DNA of 64,000 bases, taken from positions 2,790,001 to 2,854,000 of the forward strand of contig CM035311.1 in the NCBI GenBank assembly GCA_002900995.3. The letters are read 5' to 3'. Positions 1-11,462 of the stretch are shown piece by piece. A program made the translations under genes and the position numbers. The notes beneath the pieces were generated by a model, which ran no database searches, was not told the DNA's origin, and saw only the letters and a list, made by a program, of their open reading frames with translations. This DNA comes from Ganoderma boninense. Lineage: Eukaryota; Basidiomycota; Agaricomycetes; Polyporales; Polyporaceae. The stretch's first letter is position 1. Each line of letters begins with the position of its first letter.

Positions 1-52
1 ATTGTTCTTGTGTGCTTTTTAGAGCCTGAGAGTGGGCAGTTTATGGGTGGGA

Positions 53-1723
53 TCAGTGGAAACCACGACCCGGAAGGGTGGCCCATGCTGGAGTCTCCGC
101 CGAGGGCATGCGTGTAGTCGGTCTTGCTAGCGGCAGGCTAGGACATAGGCAGCTCGGGCTTATGTTTACGTTGACGTTCGCGTCGACCACATGAGCGAAA
201 TGGAGTTCCGGAACGGTCTGGCAGACGTCCTGGGGCTCGATCATCCATGCGCAGGCAAACCCACAGCTTCCAGCGAGTTGGTTGGGCAGAGGTGGGGCGT
301 CGAGGTAGGGAGTGATGGGACTCCCAGTGTAGCGGTCGACGAAATCGCTGCTGAGACCGTTTCCCGCGAAGGTCGAAACAGGTGTTGACGCATCGTCGCC
401 CAGATATTGGTTGAACGCGGGCGCGAGTGACGGGAAGGCGGAGTATGCACTACATGCGTTCTGCGGGAGACTAACGCCCCAACCTTTGCGCTCTTGCTCG
501 GCTGAGCTCCACATGGGCGCGAAGAACCCGTTGACGATATGCATGTGGTTTTGTGCGAGAGACGCGTCGCATGGGGGAGAGGGGGCGATCGGGGAGCAAG
601 GAGATATGCGAGAAGTGTAGCTGGCATGGGCGGAGGGCGCTTCGGTTGCCAGGTACTCGTTCCGGACTGAGCGGGTCTGAATCGGCGCGTTAATGCGACT
701 CGACATGGAAGGATACACGTAGGCCCTACTCCCTCCTTCGTCGCTCGGAGACGTTGCGAGTGGGCGCGCGCAGATAGTAGCACCCAACGACGAGCTTGGA
801 GGCGAGTGACACGGCTTCTCGCGCAGCGTACCACGGTGGTTGGCAATGACTTCTGCAATTTGAGCATTGAATTTTGCGTCGGCGAGTCCAGCATGCAGAA
901 CCTCGGGGGTGAGTGGTTCCTCTATCCCTGAATGCTCGGTCGACGACAGCACGGCCGGGCAGTACCTCGCGTCGAGGTACATGTCGCCTTGGTTCACAGA
1001 CGCGTCGTAATAGTGCGACGAGGGCCTGATAGAACCTGCGGCGTTTTCGAGGTGAATGGCAGGGACATGGTTCTCGTGGGCTGCGAGCGTTGGAAGCGTA
1101 GTACCCGAGGCTAAGCCGGAGAGGGCCGCGCCGGACCCCATCTGAGCGAAGTGCGGCGGCGATGACGACGACGGATCCACAGCTCTCGATGGAGGGGATG
1201 GAGGATGACGAGGAGGTGGTGGTGGAGAAGGAGGAAGCCCACTGCGAGCGATTCTCTTAACGGTCGTATGAACGGGCCCAGGAATATAGGAATGTGGTGG
1301 TTGGACCCCCGCCTAAGCATATAAGTGCCTTCTGCCGCACAATGTGGTTCAAGCTCGACTTACCTTGTCTCTGGGAGCCCCCTGGTGACCTTTGCCTTCG
1401 GGCTTTGGTTGAGCCTTTGGCTTCAACGACTGCGCTGCCCTCCACCTCTTCCTCCGCACGTTGTCGTTGTCATGTTGCACCGTCCTTCTGACAGGCTTTC
1501 CAAATAGCCCGCGCGTCCCGAAGTGTGTTACGGAGGACCTCAGCTGTGTTGGACGTCAGCATGCGGATATACGTTTTCGTAGGTTTGGATCATGTTGACT
1601 CACCACGTGCGCCGGGACCTCTCTGACCAGCCTCGCATTGACCGAGTGGCCTTGAATGTTATGGCCCGTGAAGGGCGTGCTTCCCGAGAACTGCCCGTCT
1701 TCTTGACCAGTCGTTCCAACCAT
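53..1723 (-). CDS. Superfamily member B1, uncharacterised protein (about 500 aa, 3 exons)
   Basis: Function not recognised. Spliced model: exon 1 1723-1604 (40 codons), exon 2 1543-1364 (60 codons), exon 3 1255-53, both introns in phase 0. Exon 1 contains TGHNIQGHS and ends in RLVREVPAHV. Exon 2 contains VTHFGTRGLFGKPVRR and is Lys/Arg-rich, so it could bind nucleic acid or act as a nuclear signal (inference). Exon 3 is low-complexity, rich in Ser, Pro and Ala, and starts with a proline-rich run. The closest relative in the window is B2 at 18493-19984, whose first exon has exactly the same length and whose first two exons align almost residue for residue. The start is chosen by that match. 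No signal peptide or membrane segment is seen. The exon 3 acceptor could instead lie slightly further in, at CGCAG. Confidence 0.7.
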
Positions 1724-2780
1724 TCGAGGTATGAGCGGGAGGCGGGAGTGTGTGAGGAATGAATGGGGGCAATGGTGCACACGCAGCGCGGGAGAAGCAC
1801 GCTGAGCGAAAATCCTCTCGCGATGCTTATGTTCGAATCCAGAATATAAATTGAACAGGGCGCTGGGCCGTGCGTCGCGCCGCCCTCAGAAGTCCGAAGT
1901 CGCACACGGGGCTCTGGAAGGCGTGCCATCAGAGAGTAGGCGCACCGACGTGACAGGGCGTGGCGCCGCACGTTCCAGGGGAAAAGACGGAAGAGATTAT
2001 GTGGCAGAGAAGAGAAATTTACGCATCGCGGGGGCGCGGGGATTAGCAACGACTCCTCCCAGAGCTCCCAAATCAAGGTCCTATCGACCACATCAAGGCA
2101 TGTAGGGTGGCAAATTCGGAGATAGGACAAATATTTGTCTCGGACTGCCTTCCGGCTCCGAGTCAATTCACGTCCGCAGAGCGGGAAAATCTGGGCAAAT
2201 CTACCAGACATGTGAGATTAGGGGGCAGGTCATGCCTCGAGGACATGAGTGGCGATACGGAACGAGTTCCAAAAGAAGGTCTGGATCAATGGAACGCCCA
2301 CTGGCATCATTAACTGTGACGTCGATCACGCTTCTAACTATCGTCCAATACATGAGGACGGGCCGCCAGGCGTAACCCTGCAAGGGGAACCAGCAACTCG
2401 GGCCAATGCGAGGAGGCGCAAGTGTTGCCCCCTGAGTCTTTGTTCCCGAAATGGTCGACTGCCGCGCATGATGATTGATCAGGGCTACTTTTATTTCTCT
2501 CAGCGGCGGCGGGGGCAGGCGGGCCATGTTGCGAGCTGCCGATGACTCGGGGTCCAGTGAGCGCGGTAGCGGAGGGATCCCCTATCCACACACGCATCTT
2601 GTCGCCCATTATGGTGGCTGCCCAAATACCAGGTCAATGGATAACAAAAAGGTTCACAACCCACGGAAGCCGGCCGGCGGAGATGGGTGTAATAGGCGCG
2701 CGGCGGAACAATAATGACGACGGTGACAAAGGTATGGCAGCTTTCATTGTGTTGGAAACCGTGAACAGGCCGGTCTGACT
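1724..2780. other. Intergenic, upstream of B1
   Basis: No coding sequence is supported on either strand. An AT-rich TATATTC-like stretch on the minus strand near 1840-1850 lies about 120 bp before the B1 start and could be a TATA-type element. The region separates B1 from the kinase relic, as the 1.3 kb at 17158-18492 separates the intact kinase from B2. Confidence 0.4.
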
Positions 2781-3990
2781 TCACCTCGAGATAATCGAAA
2801 TTGCAGCGCCCGTTCGCGGCGTGGGGCCTTGAGGCTCGGGCTCGAGGGAGACGTCCGAATCAAGTCCGAACTGCGGTCCGCCATGACGATCTCCTGCATG
2901 AACCTTGTCCTGCTCCTGCTCGCACACGCACCCGCTGGCCCTCTTTACCGATGCTCTTGACGAAGTCGACGACATCGATGTTGCCAACATACTCTCCGAA
3001 AGCGCATACGACAACGCCGGCTTGGCGGCACAATTTCCTCCCGCTACGCACCACAGCTACGGCGAGATCACATTGCAGCTCCTCGAGTGCTCCCAATGCG
3101 CGAACGCCAGAGCCAAGAAGGATGCGAGGCTTGCGGTAGCCTTAGAGAAACTTCTTTTGGTGCGCTCATCCCGAGACAGTCGATGAGCTGCTTGATCACC
3201 TGGAGGTTGGACACTGGACGCCTGGACGGTCCATGGACAGCCGGACTGTGCTCGAGCGGTGCAACTGGAAGGAAGTCAGTGGGTTCAGATGGGATGGGGC
3301 GGTGATGGAGTAGCGCCGGGCCGGTCCTAAGCGTATGTACATGCATGTGGCGCAAACTGAGAGATGTGCAAAAGGGCATACTCACGATTTTGGATTCCCG
3401 GTGCTCAATGCTGAAGGCGATAGAGCGTCAGAGGGACTTTTTGGGTCTGGAACGTCTCATAACAGCCTTATGAGAGCTGTGAATGATGGCGTGCGTTGAG
3501 CCATGGGAGCTGCTGTACGCCATCTTGCGCCTCTGGTCCACCAGTGGGCGTCGTATTGCACATGGACTACGCAAACCTGAGGATCAGATGGACCCGTTAC
3601 ACGGCAGACCATTGGAGGTTTTGGAAGGGTGTTGGCGGTTTATAACTCACGGGCGAGATGAACGAGTAATGAGGCCCAGCGGGGTTTTAGATCGGATAAC
3701 TTGATGATAGCTTGCTGAGCGGCGTGGGTGCCGGCGGTGCCAGCAGCGCCAACTTGAAGAGAGATTGAAGCAGTGGACGGTTGTGGCGTGACCAGAGTAG
3801 CTCAAGTGAGTGGATGAAAATATGCATGGGACACAACTACTGGCACCGTGGGCTATGGGGAGGGGCAGAGGGAATAGCCTTGGTTGTGGTCCGTTCCGAT
3901 GTTCATGTGGCGTTCGACGACCGCCCGTTGACCGCCGGGCTCTGTAAGCTGCTATAATGGGTAATAGAGACGCCCATCGCGAAACGTGGC
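2781..3990 (-). pseudogene. AGC kinase relic upstream of B1 (kinase-psi0)
   Basis: A decayed, frameshifted copy of the kinase gene at 14401-17157. At 2781-3240 on the minus strand, pieces in different frames match the kinase C-terminal half: VIKQLIDCLGMSA matches EAMKQLVDCVGMSARKKV, LEELQCDLAVAVV matches KELRFDRSVAVV, and SESMLATSMSSTSSR matches SESMLGASMLSTSSR. Near 3510-3560 the DNA for ACTGGTGGA..GGCGC..ATGGCGTA matches the kinase DWWSMGA..EMAYG segment. Near 3790-3990 the sequence resembles the kinase promoter (CACTTGAGC, GGGCGTCTC). It lies upstream of B1 in the same orientation as the intact kinase lies upstream of B2. No continuous reading frame survives. Confidence 0.75.
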
Positions 3991-4238
3991 CACCAGTTTC
4001 GGAGTCCGCCGAGAGAATCGATGGACTCGCGGCACCCTCATCGCTTTCACTGCCATCGGTTCTCCCTGGTGTCTCGTTGCGCTGCAGCCTCTCTCCATCT
4101 GTCGTACTTGTTGATATCTGCGGTCTCCAAAACCTGGCTCAATGGAACACGAAACATACTGACGACGGTTTTCCAGGAAATTTTCTTCGCGGCCGTTCTG
4201 TTCGGGCCTGCAGTGCTGCAGTCGTCCTCGGGTGGCCG

Positions 4239-4284
4239 GCTATGAGTGAAGAAGACTGATCTTTCAACCTTCTTTACTCATAGC
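4239..4284 (-). repeat. Hairpin H1 (class i), 3' of A1psi
   Basis: Inverted repeat with a 16-bp stem: left arm GCTATGAGTGAAGAAG (4239-4254), right arm CTTCTTTACTCATAGC (4269-4284), one G.T pair and a 14-nt loop. It lies about 290 bp beyond the last coding remnant of A1psi. The same element follows most copies of the family. Confidence 0.85.
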
Positions 4285-4570
4285 AGCTCGCTTGTATGCG
4301 AGGCCTCCTTCTCATCTCAATAGTATTATCGACGCCATTCCTGCGGAGAACAGTCGGGACTCGGTATGAGAAGGTCGGACCGTGTATAGCGAGATGCAAC
4401 GTCGAAACAAGGGGACGCAAGCTTCAAGGTGTGTACATCGCAGAAATATTTTAGAGGATAAAGGAAACTATTTGTTTATATGTATTGCCCGGGGGAGGAG
4501 GATGTGTCTTCGGGCAGAACACACAATATGTTTGATGCGATTAGATATGAGTGTAGAAGACGAATCCTGG

Positions 4571-5455
4571 CTAGAGTTGCTCTGAGCGGCCTCGCAGGGT
4601 GATCCTGGTAGAGCATGTTGGAGTGCTGTCCTGCCGTGAGGGAGTCAATGTCATGCTTTGTGGTGGAGAGGATGGATCCTGCGCAGTCCCAAGAGGCGCA
4701 GGGAAATTAGTCGGGCACCCTAAAGCGTGCGTGAGCTCTGAATACGAGCTCTGCGTCGTGAGAGGGGATGGGCGCATGGCCGCGTACGCCGCCTCCTGCA
4801 CCCCGGAAGGCAAGGATGCCTAGAGGTACAGGGTGTGTGCATATCCCGCAGCCGCGGCGGCCTCCAACTCTTGCAATCGCTGAGGATAGATGGGCGGTAC
4901 GACGGCCGTGTACGGGATGGACCAGTCAAGGTAGTCGCTGCGCTCATATTGGGCCAACGACCTATTGCGAGGATGCCCTCCTCTCGCGCCCGAGCCTGTA
5001 GTCTTGCTCTGGCTGCCCGTCTCTGTGGGCTTTGTCACATAGCCTCTGGCTTGGGGCCGCTTCCCGCTCGCTGCGGCGTCATGCTGTTGGGATCGCGCTG
5101 GATCGGCCCCATAGCGGACGCGAGTCTCTTCGAGGGGGAGTCGTCGATAAGGCAAGGAAGGGGAAAGGCGTGATGACGTCCTTGTCGCTCCATCTGCCGC
5201 CCTGTGTAGCTGGAGACGCCGATCCCAATGCACGAATGCCAGCGCCCAGAATGATTCGTGGCTTGCGGTAGCCTAGTAGCCTTCGAGAAACTTCCTGTGT
5301 GCGTACATCCCGAGGCAATCGACGAGCTGCTCGATCATCTGACCGTCGGCTAATGCACGCCTCCACGGTCTATGGACGGCCGGACTGTGTTTGAGCGGTG
5401 CAGCTGGAAGGGAGTCGGCCCGTCCAGAGTGGATAGCACGGTGAAGTGGTAGCAC
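4571..5455 (-). pseudogene. A1psi: kinase C-terminus fused to the second half of an A-type gene
   Basis: The 5' part (about 5455-5240) encodes a kinase-derived piece, MIEQLVDCLGMYAHRKFLEGY, here shown by its key residues QLVDCLGM and RKFLEGY, which ends in a stop or frameshift. The 3' part encodes the A-type C-terminus: SDYLDWSIP, LQELEAAAAAGYAHTLYL, then a premature TAG at 4822-4820 where A2 and A3 have CAG or CAC, then SGVQEAAYAAM and SSYSELTHALG to 4571. With the stop and several frame changes no full product is possible. A6psi (plus strand, from 35089) has the same fusion point, so the chimera formed once and was then duplicated. Confidence 0.8.
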
Positions 5456-5459
5456 GGGG

Positions 5460-6330
5460 CTGGTCAGAACGATAGGTGGCGGAATGGGGCGTGCAAATGG
5501 GTATACTCACGATTCCCTGGTGCTGAAGGGGCGCCGATAGTGCGTCGGAGGGATCCTTTGGATTTGGAGCGTCCTATTACAGCCTTATAAGAACTGCGAA
5601 GGATGGGGCACATTGAGCCATGCGAGCTGCCGTACGCCATCTCATACGATATTGTGCCTCTGGTCAACCAATGGGGGCGCTGTGGTGCATGTACTACATA
5701 TGGGCACGCATGGATTGGATCGGATAGATCCATCACACAGCAGATTGTCGGAGGGTCTGGAAGTACGTGCACATTTTATGACTCACGGGTGAGATGAAGG
5801 AGTAACGAGGCCCGGCGGAGTTTTAGATCATTCGGGGATAGTTTGCTGAGCCTGAGTGGTGGATGCCAGGGGCACCAAGAGAGGTTGAAGCGGTGGACGC
5901 TCGTGGCATGATCAGAGTGCTCAAGTGAGGTGGGTCAAGGAATTCGCGGGCACAAAGGATTGGTATTGTAGGTTATGGGGATGAAAGAGAGAATGGTGGT
6001 CGTAGTCTGGTCCAAGGGTGATGCAAGCGCTCATGTGGCGTCGACGTCGCCTGCTGTAATGGGTAATGGAGACGCCCATCGCGAAACGTGGCGGCGAGTT
6101 TCCAAGTCCGCTGGGAGATCGATTGAATTCTTGCCGCACCCTCGTCGCTTTCATCGCCATCGGTTCTTGCTGGTGTCTCGTTTCGCTGTGTTCTCTTCCC
6201 ATCTGTCCTCTCTATGGATATCTGCGGTCTCCAGATCTATCGCTCGATGGAACGTAAAACATTCCGACTCACCAGTGCCCTTCCGGTCGCGCTCTCGCGC
6301 GGTCACCATCACACCTATACGGGATGGCCT
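5460..6330 (-). pseudogene. Decayed kinase promoter and catalytic-domain segment
   Basis: On the minus strand 5460-5810 contains SYEMAYG in a context like the kinase MVYEMAYG, followed by sequence like its C-terminal part. Near 5900-6330 lie CACCTCACTTGAGC, ACGTTTCGCGATGGGCGTCTCC and ATTACCCATTACAGCAG. The same block occurs near 3790-4190, 32390-32760, 34130-34560 and 36400-36710, and resembles the DNA just upstream of the intact kinase (14290-14370). Short ORFs in it are not conserved as protein. Confidence 0.55.
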
Positions 6331-6472
6331 TCTGTGAGTAATGGAGTTGTATGCGGAATTTTCTTCAGCAGCTCAGTACTACACGACAGATTGGGCCAAG
6401 GCACGACTCGGACCACTTGGTAACTCAAAGTCGCCGCTTGACACGCTCGCGTGGCAGTCGTAATTGAGTGGT

Positions 6473-6525
6473 CTGCTATGAGTAAAAAGATTCAACGTCG
6501 TTTCAATCTTCTCTACTCATAGCAG
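6473..6525 (-). repeat. Hairpin H2 (class i), 3' of A2
   Basis: Left arm CTGCTATGAGTAAAAAGATT (6473-6492) pairs with AATCTTCTCTACTCATAGCAG (6505-6525). The outer 12 pairs are perfect; the inner part has mismatches. It lies 321 bp beyond the A2 stop codon. Confidence 0.85.
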
Positions 6526-6845
6526 TTCTCCTGAATGCGAGCCCTGCTTGTCACTTCAACATCAGAATCGAAGTTATCATTCCGGGGGAGAGAAGCCGAA
6601 GCCTGTGGATTGCGACGTGCACAGTCAGAACGGGGGGAAAGGTGCGTGTATCACAGCATTTTATAAGAGAATAAATGGAACTATGCATCTATTTGAATTG
6701 TCCGGGGCAAGTGCTAAGCACACAGACTGCACATATGCGTGTCGCTGCGCTGAAGGAAATGTGTTTTCAGGAAGAACACATTGCTCTCGATATGAGAAGA
6801 TATGAGTAAAAATATTCAAGCCCGCCAGAGTGGCTCTGAGCGGCG

Positions 6846-8342
6846 TCACAGGGCGATCCTAGTAGTGGATGCCAGAACGCGGTCCCGCCATGAGGGAGCC
6901 CGTGTCATCCTTTGCAGCGGAGATGAAGAGACGTGCAGAGCCCCATGTGCTTGGTGGTGCAGAGGTGCAGGGAATTTGTGAGTGGGGCACCCCAAGGCGT
7001 GCGCGAGCTCTGAGTACGAGCTCTGCGTCAGAGGGGGAGACATGTGCATGGCGGCGTACGCCACCTCCTGCACCCCGGATGGCAATGAAGCCTGGAGGTG
7101 GAGGGTCTGTGCATATCCTGCAGCCGCGGCGGCCTCCAACTCCTGCGATCGCTGAGGATCGATGGGCGGTGCGACGGCCATGCACGGGATGGACCAGTCA
7201 AGATGGTCGCTGCGCTCATATTGGGCCAGCGACCTATTACGAGGATGCTCTCCTCTCGCGCCCGAGCCTGTTGTCTTGCTCACGCTGCCCATGACCGTGC
7301 TCGTTGTCGCATAGCCCTCTGGCCCGAGGCCGCTGCCCGCTTTCTGCGCCGTCATGCTGTTGGGATCGCGCTGGATCGGCCCCATAGCGGATGCGAGTCT
7401 CTTCGAGCGGGAGTTGTCGATAAGGCAGGGAACGGGACCCGGAAAGGCTTGATAAGCCTCGGTGAAGTCCTTCTCGCTCCATCTGCTGTGCTGCGCGGAC
7501 CGCGCGGCCCCACTCACGCACGGGTTCTCCGACCACACGGATGACGGCGATGTTGACGAGCTCGCTGAGGGACTATGGCGAAATGCGAGATCCACACTGG
7601 TGGTAGCAGTGTGAATGGTTGAAGCGTATCGCGGGAAGTGCGTCGCCTCTGGCAGGGGCCCGAGCAAGACGGTGGTGGCATGCAGGGGCAGTGGTTGAAG
7701 ATGGACGGGGTCATGTGCGAGCGCGACGCGCTGCTCGTGGGAGAGCCTCGAGGCTGGTGGTGGACGCGGTGGTTGATAGTGAACGCTGCGTCCGGACGCG
7801 ACTGTAGTGGGGTGTTGATATACAGGAATCGGCACGGCCGCTGGGTCATGGATGGACTGCAAATAGGAGGATTGCGCACGAGGCAGTGCAATAGCGGGCT
7901 GTGTGTCTGCCGATAAAGACTGCGATGACGTTCGCGCGCGTGTTGTCAGTGGCATTGCGAGGGCTACTCTTGAATGAAACTCACCGTCTCCCCTCCCCTT
8001 GCTCCTTGCTCCCCATCCACTGATCCCGCCACTTGACATTCATGGCGAGCCTTTGTACGACGCACCTCTGTCTCTTCCCTCCTTTTCCGCTTATGGTCCT
8101 GTTGTAGCGGGTCCTCCACCCAGTTTTGCTGCGACTTGAACTGGACGAGGTTGAATGGTCTCGTCCCATTGATGGGACAGTAGGATCTGGCCTATCGTAC
8201 AGATTGAACAGGATCAGCTTCGGCGGCCACAAGGAGAAGCGGCATTGCTCACCTTCACGTCGTTCCCCACACGTCTCCTATACTCACGAGGAAGTCGTTG
8301 CTTTTGTGGAAGCTCGTCTTCGAAACCCATTTGAGTGGACAT
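6846..8342 (-). CDS. Superfamily member A2, uncharacterised basic/low-complexity protein (about 449 aa, 3 exons)
   Basis: Function unknown. Exon 1 8342-8253 (30 codons), exon 2 8191-7985 (69 codons), exon 3 7898-6846 (351 codons with stop); all junctions in phase 0. Exon 1 ends in REYRRRVGNDVK. Exon 2 begins ARSYCPINGTRPF and becomes strongly basic (HKRKRREETEVRRTKARHE). Exon 3 is Ser/Pro/Ala-rich and ends with the conserved block: DHLDWSIP, then QELEAAAAAGYAQTLHLQAS, then SSYSELAHALG near residue 394. The exon 3 acceptor must be CACACAG, 8 nt past the more obvious GGCAG, to keep frame. The first ATG is at 8342; homology to A3 and A4 would also allow 8330. This is the best preserved copy of its subtype, with both the shared promoter element and hairpin H2. 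Confidence 0.72.
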
Positions 8343-8552
8343 TTGGAGCGCGTGCGTGTGGAATGTTGGGTGTAGATGACGGAGGGCCAAGGGCTGCAGT
8401 CCATGGTTGAAGTACTGACGGGTTGAAATATACGAGTATCGGCGCCCATGTTTGACCAAAAGCGGCGTATTTGGATCGTTCACCCTCGTCTGTACTTTGG
8501 TAGGAAGCCGCGTGGAGCACAATCGGAGGAACTAGGCATATCCTGAGAAATA

Positions 8553-8582
8553 GCGGCACCCAGACACAGCAATAAGACGGTG
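8553..8582 (-). promoter_or_regulatory. Shared upstream element of A2
   Basis: On the minus strand it reads CACCGTCTTATTGCTGTGTC followed by TGGGTGCCGC, about 210 bp before the A2 start. The same element precedes A4 (30117), C1 (46534) and C2 (50707) at nearly the same distance. That points to a conserved promoter or transcription-factor site. Confidence 0.6.
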
Positions 8583-9253
8583 TCTGGTCCATCCCCGAAA
8601 GGGCATGCGTTTCGACATGAAATGCCTGTTTTATGTAAGCGGCGGCACCGCGACGAGCTGTAGGACATCATATCAGCTTACAGTATCCATTATGGGTTCA
8701 TGCCCGTCATTTGCTGGAATCGGAATCAGTCTATGTTCCAGCCATGCCGACCGATACGCCAAAAGGGTAGTGTGTTTCGATGGAGGTGCTCTGGACTTGG
8801 AGAGGGATAGTGTGCTGCCAAATGGAAGCGCGAAGTGCAAATCGGAGATAGCACAGCGCTCGCGACGCAGTGGCAACGTCCCCGCAGGGAGTGCTCGAGC
8901 ACATCATGTTGCAGAGGACAGACGATGGCAAACGGGAATGGCGGTGGTCATGGTCAAATGTCAAATACTAAGCGTTAGTGGCGCCGACGTGGCGCCATCG
9001 CATGTGGCGGCCCGCATCGGCGACTACGTATCTATAGAAGATGAAAGCGGGAGAGTAGGACGTTTCATGGGTGCCCCCCCCCCCGAAGTGGACATCTGCA
9101 TAGACAAGGGTCGCCAGGCGCAGGCCCGGCGATGCGAGATTGTGGATGTACTATGGGTGATACGAGATTCAGTGGCTGCGATGTCGGGGACGTCAGAAGC
9201 TTATGGCTGGCATCGCGTGCCAATCCTGTCGCCAGGTCTGTGCCCAGCTCGCG
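8583..9253. other. Intergenic between A2 and A8psi
   Basis: No supported gene. The long plus-strand frame across this stretch is antisense to A8psi and has no family features. A run of 11 C lies at 9074-9084. No hairpin of the H type is found 3' of A8psi. Confidence 0.4.
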
Positions 9254-9770
9254 TCACGACGACTCAGTGTCCGACCAACGGACGGCTGCATGTGTCGACG
9301 GCGCGGCGGAGGCCGCATATGCGCCGAGAGGATGCTCTCGGGCTTCTTCGGGCTTTGACGACGATGTGTGGGTCGCCAAGGAAGGTGAGTGCATGGCTAT
9401 GTATGCCGCTTCTGGCACCGTTGAGGCCGATAGACTGGCCTGGAGGTGCAGGGTGTGGGCGTATCCGGCCAAGACGACGGCCTCCAGTTCCTCCGATCGC
9501 TGAGAATAGATGGGCTCGAGGACCATGTACCGAATGGACCAGTCAAGGTAGTCCTTGGCTTCGACTCGGGTCACGTAGTCTGAGTTGCATGTTTGGGGCA
9601 TCTACAGTGTCGCGGGGCGTGCGGTTGCCCGTGGGGATGGGCGCGGCAGAGGAGGCGTACAGTTGTGCGCTGTATGTGGCAGACGCCTGCTCCAAAGCTC
9701 CATAATGGTTCACGATAAGGGCGGAGGCGATGCTACTCAAGTTGTGACTGTTTGAGCTGACGAGCACTTG
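9254..9770 (-). pseudogene. A8psi: C-terminal fragment of an A3-type gene
   Basis: Two overlapping frames on the minus strand together match the A3 C-terminal region. The first gives ALIVNHYGALE and YASSAAPIPTGN (A3: ALAANHHETWD and YASSAVPMRTD). After a frame change near 9590 the second gives KDYLDWSIRYMVLEP, SEELEAVVLAGYAHTLHLQAS and PEAAYIAMHSPS. The YSELAHA motif is decayed. No exon 1 or 2 is found upstream, so this is a 5'-truncated, frameshifted copy. Confidence 0.7.
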
Positions 9771-10262
9771 CTGAACCGCGTAGCTCCGGATGGAGGGCTC
9801 TGGTATTCGTCTATGTCAGCTTTATCCTGTTGTCGTGGGATGTGAACGCCGTGTGGGGGAAGTTGCCACTTCGCCTCGTGGTCCGTCGGCCTCCGGGCCG
9901 ACTCCCCGTGGCTGAATTGAGTAACATAGACGCCTAAAGGAACCATAACAAGTAAACGAGACGCCCGCGAGTTCGCAGAATGTGTCATCATCGCTTGGAT
10001 CCACTGCGCCAGATTATTCAACTGCTCCTAAAACCAGCGAATAGCAGTAAAACTACGTGTCTATTTGAAAGTCATGCTTGCAGGTAGGTTTCGAATAGTA
10101 GTTACATGATTCCGGATGTGAAGCACCTCGGGGTCCGCCGCTTGCCAGTGCGGATAGAGATTTACCAGGCTTTCCGTAAACACTCCTACTACCGTGGCGA
10201 AGCTTCGTTCAATCCTATACGCATTCCGAGCTCCGGATCCATAGGGCTCCCGGACGCCCGAC
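9771..10262. other. Intergenic between A8psi and the thaumatin-like gene
   Basis: No coding sequence or repeat supported. Confidence 0.4.
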
Positions 10263-11031
10263 TCACGGGCAGAAGGTGTGGGTGTAGGTTCCCCCGAGCG
10301 CGGAGTTGCGGTCGGCCGCGTAGTCGTTAGGGCTGTTGTACGCCTGGTTGGCGGGGCAGTTCGACGTCCTGCAGGTTACGGATTGGCCATCAGACGACGA
10401 GAGCTGCGTGTCGATGTTGATCGCTGCCGAGCATAGCAGTATAACGTCAGCGCTTCGGCCAACGAGGGCGAGGCGAGAAATATAATGCAGACACTCACTG
10501 CCACCAACATAGGACAGGTCCCAAGCGGTGCGCTGGCCACCGAACTTGCCGAAGTCGCCAAAGCCGTACTCGGAGAGGATCGCATGGGAGGTGATACCTG
10601 CGTCGGTGCAGACGAGGCCGCCGTTACAAGCACCAGTCTTGCAGTTGGCGCCGTTCGCGTCGCAGCCCGTGCGTCCCCATGCGCGGATGCCCTGAGAGTG
10701 TGTCAGCAAAACCGAGGAATAGCACCAATAATAATGATGGTAGGACTTACGAGGGCATGGTCGTCGACCTGGAAACTAGCTCTTTGGTTGGGGTCCAGCT
10801 TCTTGCCGAACTTGACAGAGGGATCCGGCTGGCCATTGGAAGCCTTGCCCACAGCAGGCCAGACAGCTATTCGTTGTGAAGGAGGTGGTCGATGATGTTA
10901 AAACACTGGCATTTGTATATACGTGTCATGAAACGTTACATACTGAACTTGCACTTGTTCACGAAGTTGATCGTGAAGGCGGAAGCACAGGTGGCGTACC
11001 CGATGACGAGGATGGGAGCAAAGACCTTCAT
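10263..11031 (-). CDS. Thaumatin-like protein, small secreted type (185 aa, 4 exons)
   Basis: Exons 11031-10944, 10866-10751, 10691-10499 and 10423-10263 join in frame. Residues 1-18 form a signal peptide ending in CASA. The mature chain starts FTINFVNKC, the typical beginning of thaumatin-like proteins. Eight cysteines follow, enough for four disulfides. Other marks are GRTGCDANGANCKTGACNGG, the acidic segment SEYGFGDFGKFGGQ, WDLSYVGG, SVTCRTSNCP and a C-terminal TYTHTFCP. At 185 aa it is close to the short thaumatin-like proteins of mushrooms and cereals, which lack one domain. Members of the family bind or cleave beta-1,3-glucan, so a role in fungal wall turnover or fruiting-body senescence is plausible but not shown here. 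Confidence 0.88.
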
Positions 11032-11462
11032 AGTTATGGTCGAGGGATAAAGGACGGTCTGTGAAACGAAATGTAATGCAGGGGGGTGATGAGGCGTTGA
11101 GCACATGAAGCTTCGCATTTGTTTCTTTTATAAGTAGCAGGGCCATGGAGTTGTGGATCGGCTGAAACGAAGTGCGTTTGCCCAAAAACTGCGCGACTGC
11201 TGGAGCATCTCGAGTTTAGCCACACACGTACTCCAGAAATGATACAGATGATGCTGTACGTGGCAATTCTGGAGTTCTAGTGGATGGTGTCAGATGTTGT
11301 TCGGTAGCAAAAGAACAGGCGACACGCCAGACGGAGCGATGCCAGCTTCTGAAGCACGGCCAACAGACGCAGCCAGCAGCGAGTTGCGTCAAGAGGCTTC
11401 ATTCTCTGCGACTCTCAATATCTTTGCATTAATAATGGCAATCGTTGTCGAAGACACGTACC

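Noticed and set aside
8605..9705. 366-codon open frame on the plus strand
   Set aside because: Antisense to A8psi over its last third, no domain, codon use not protein-like, no splice context.
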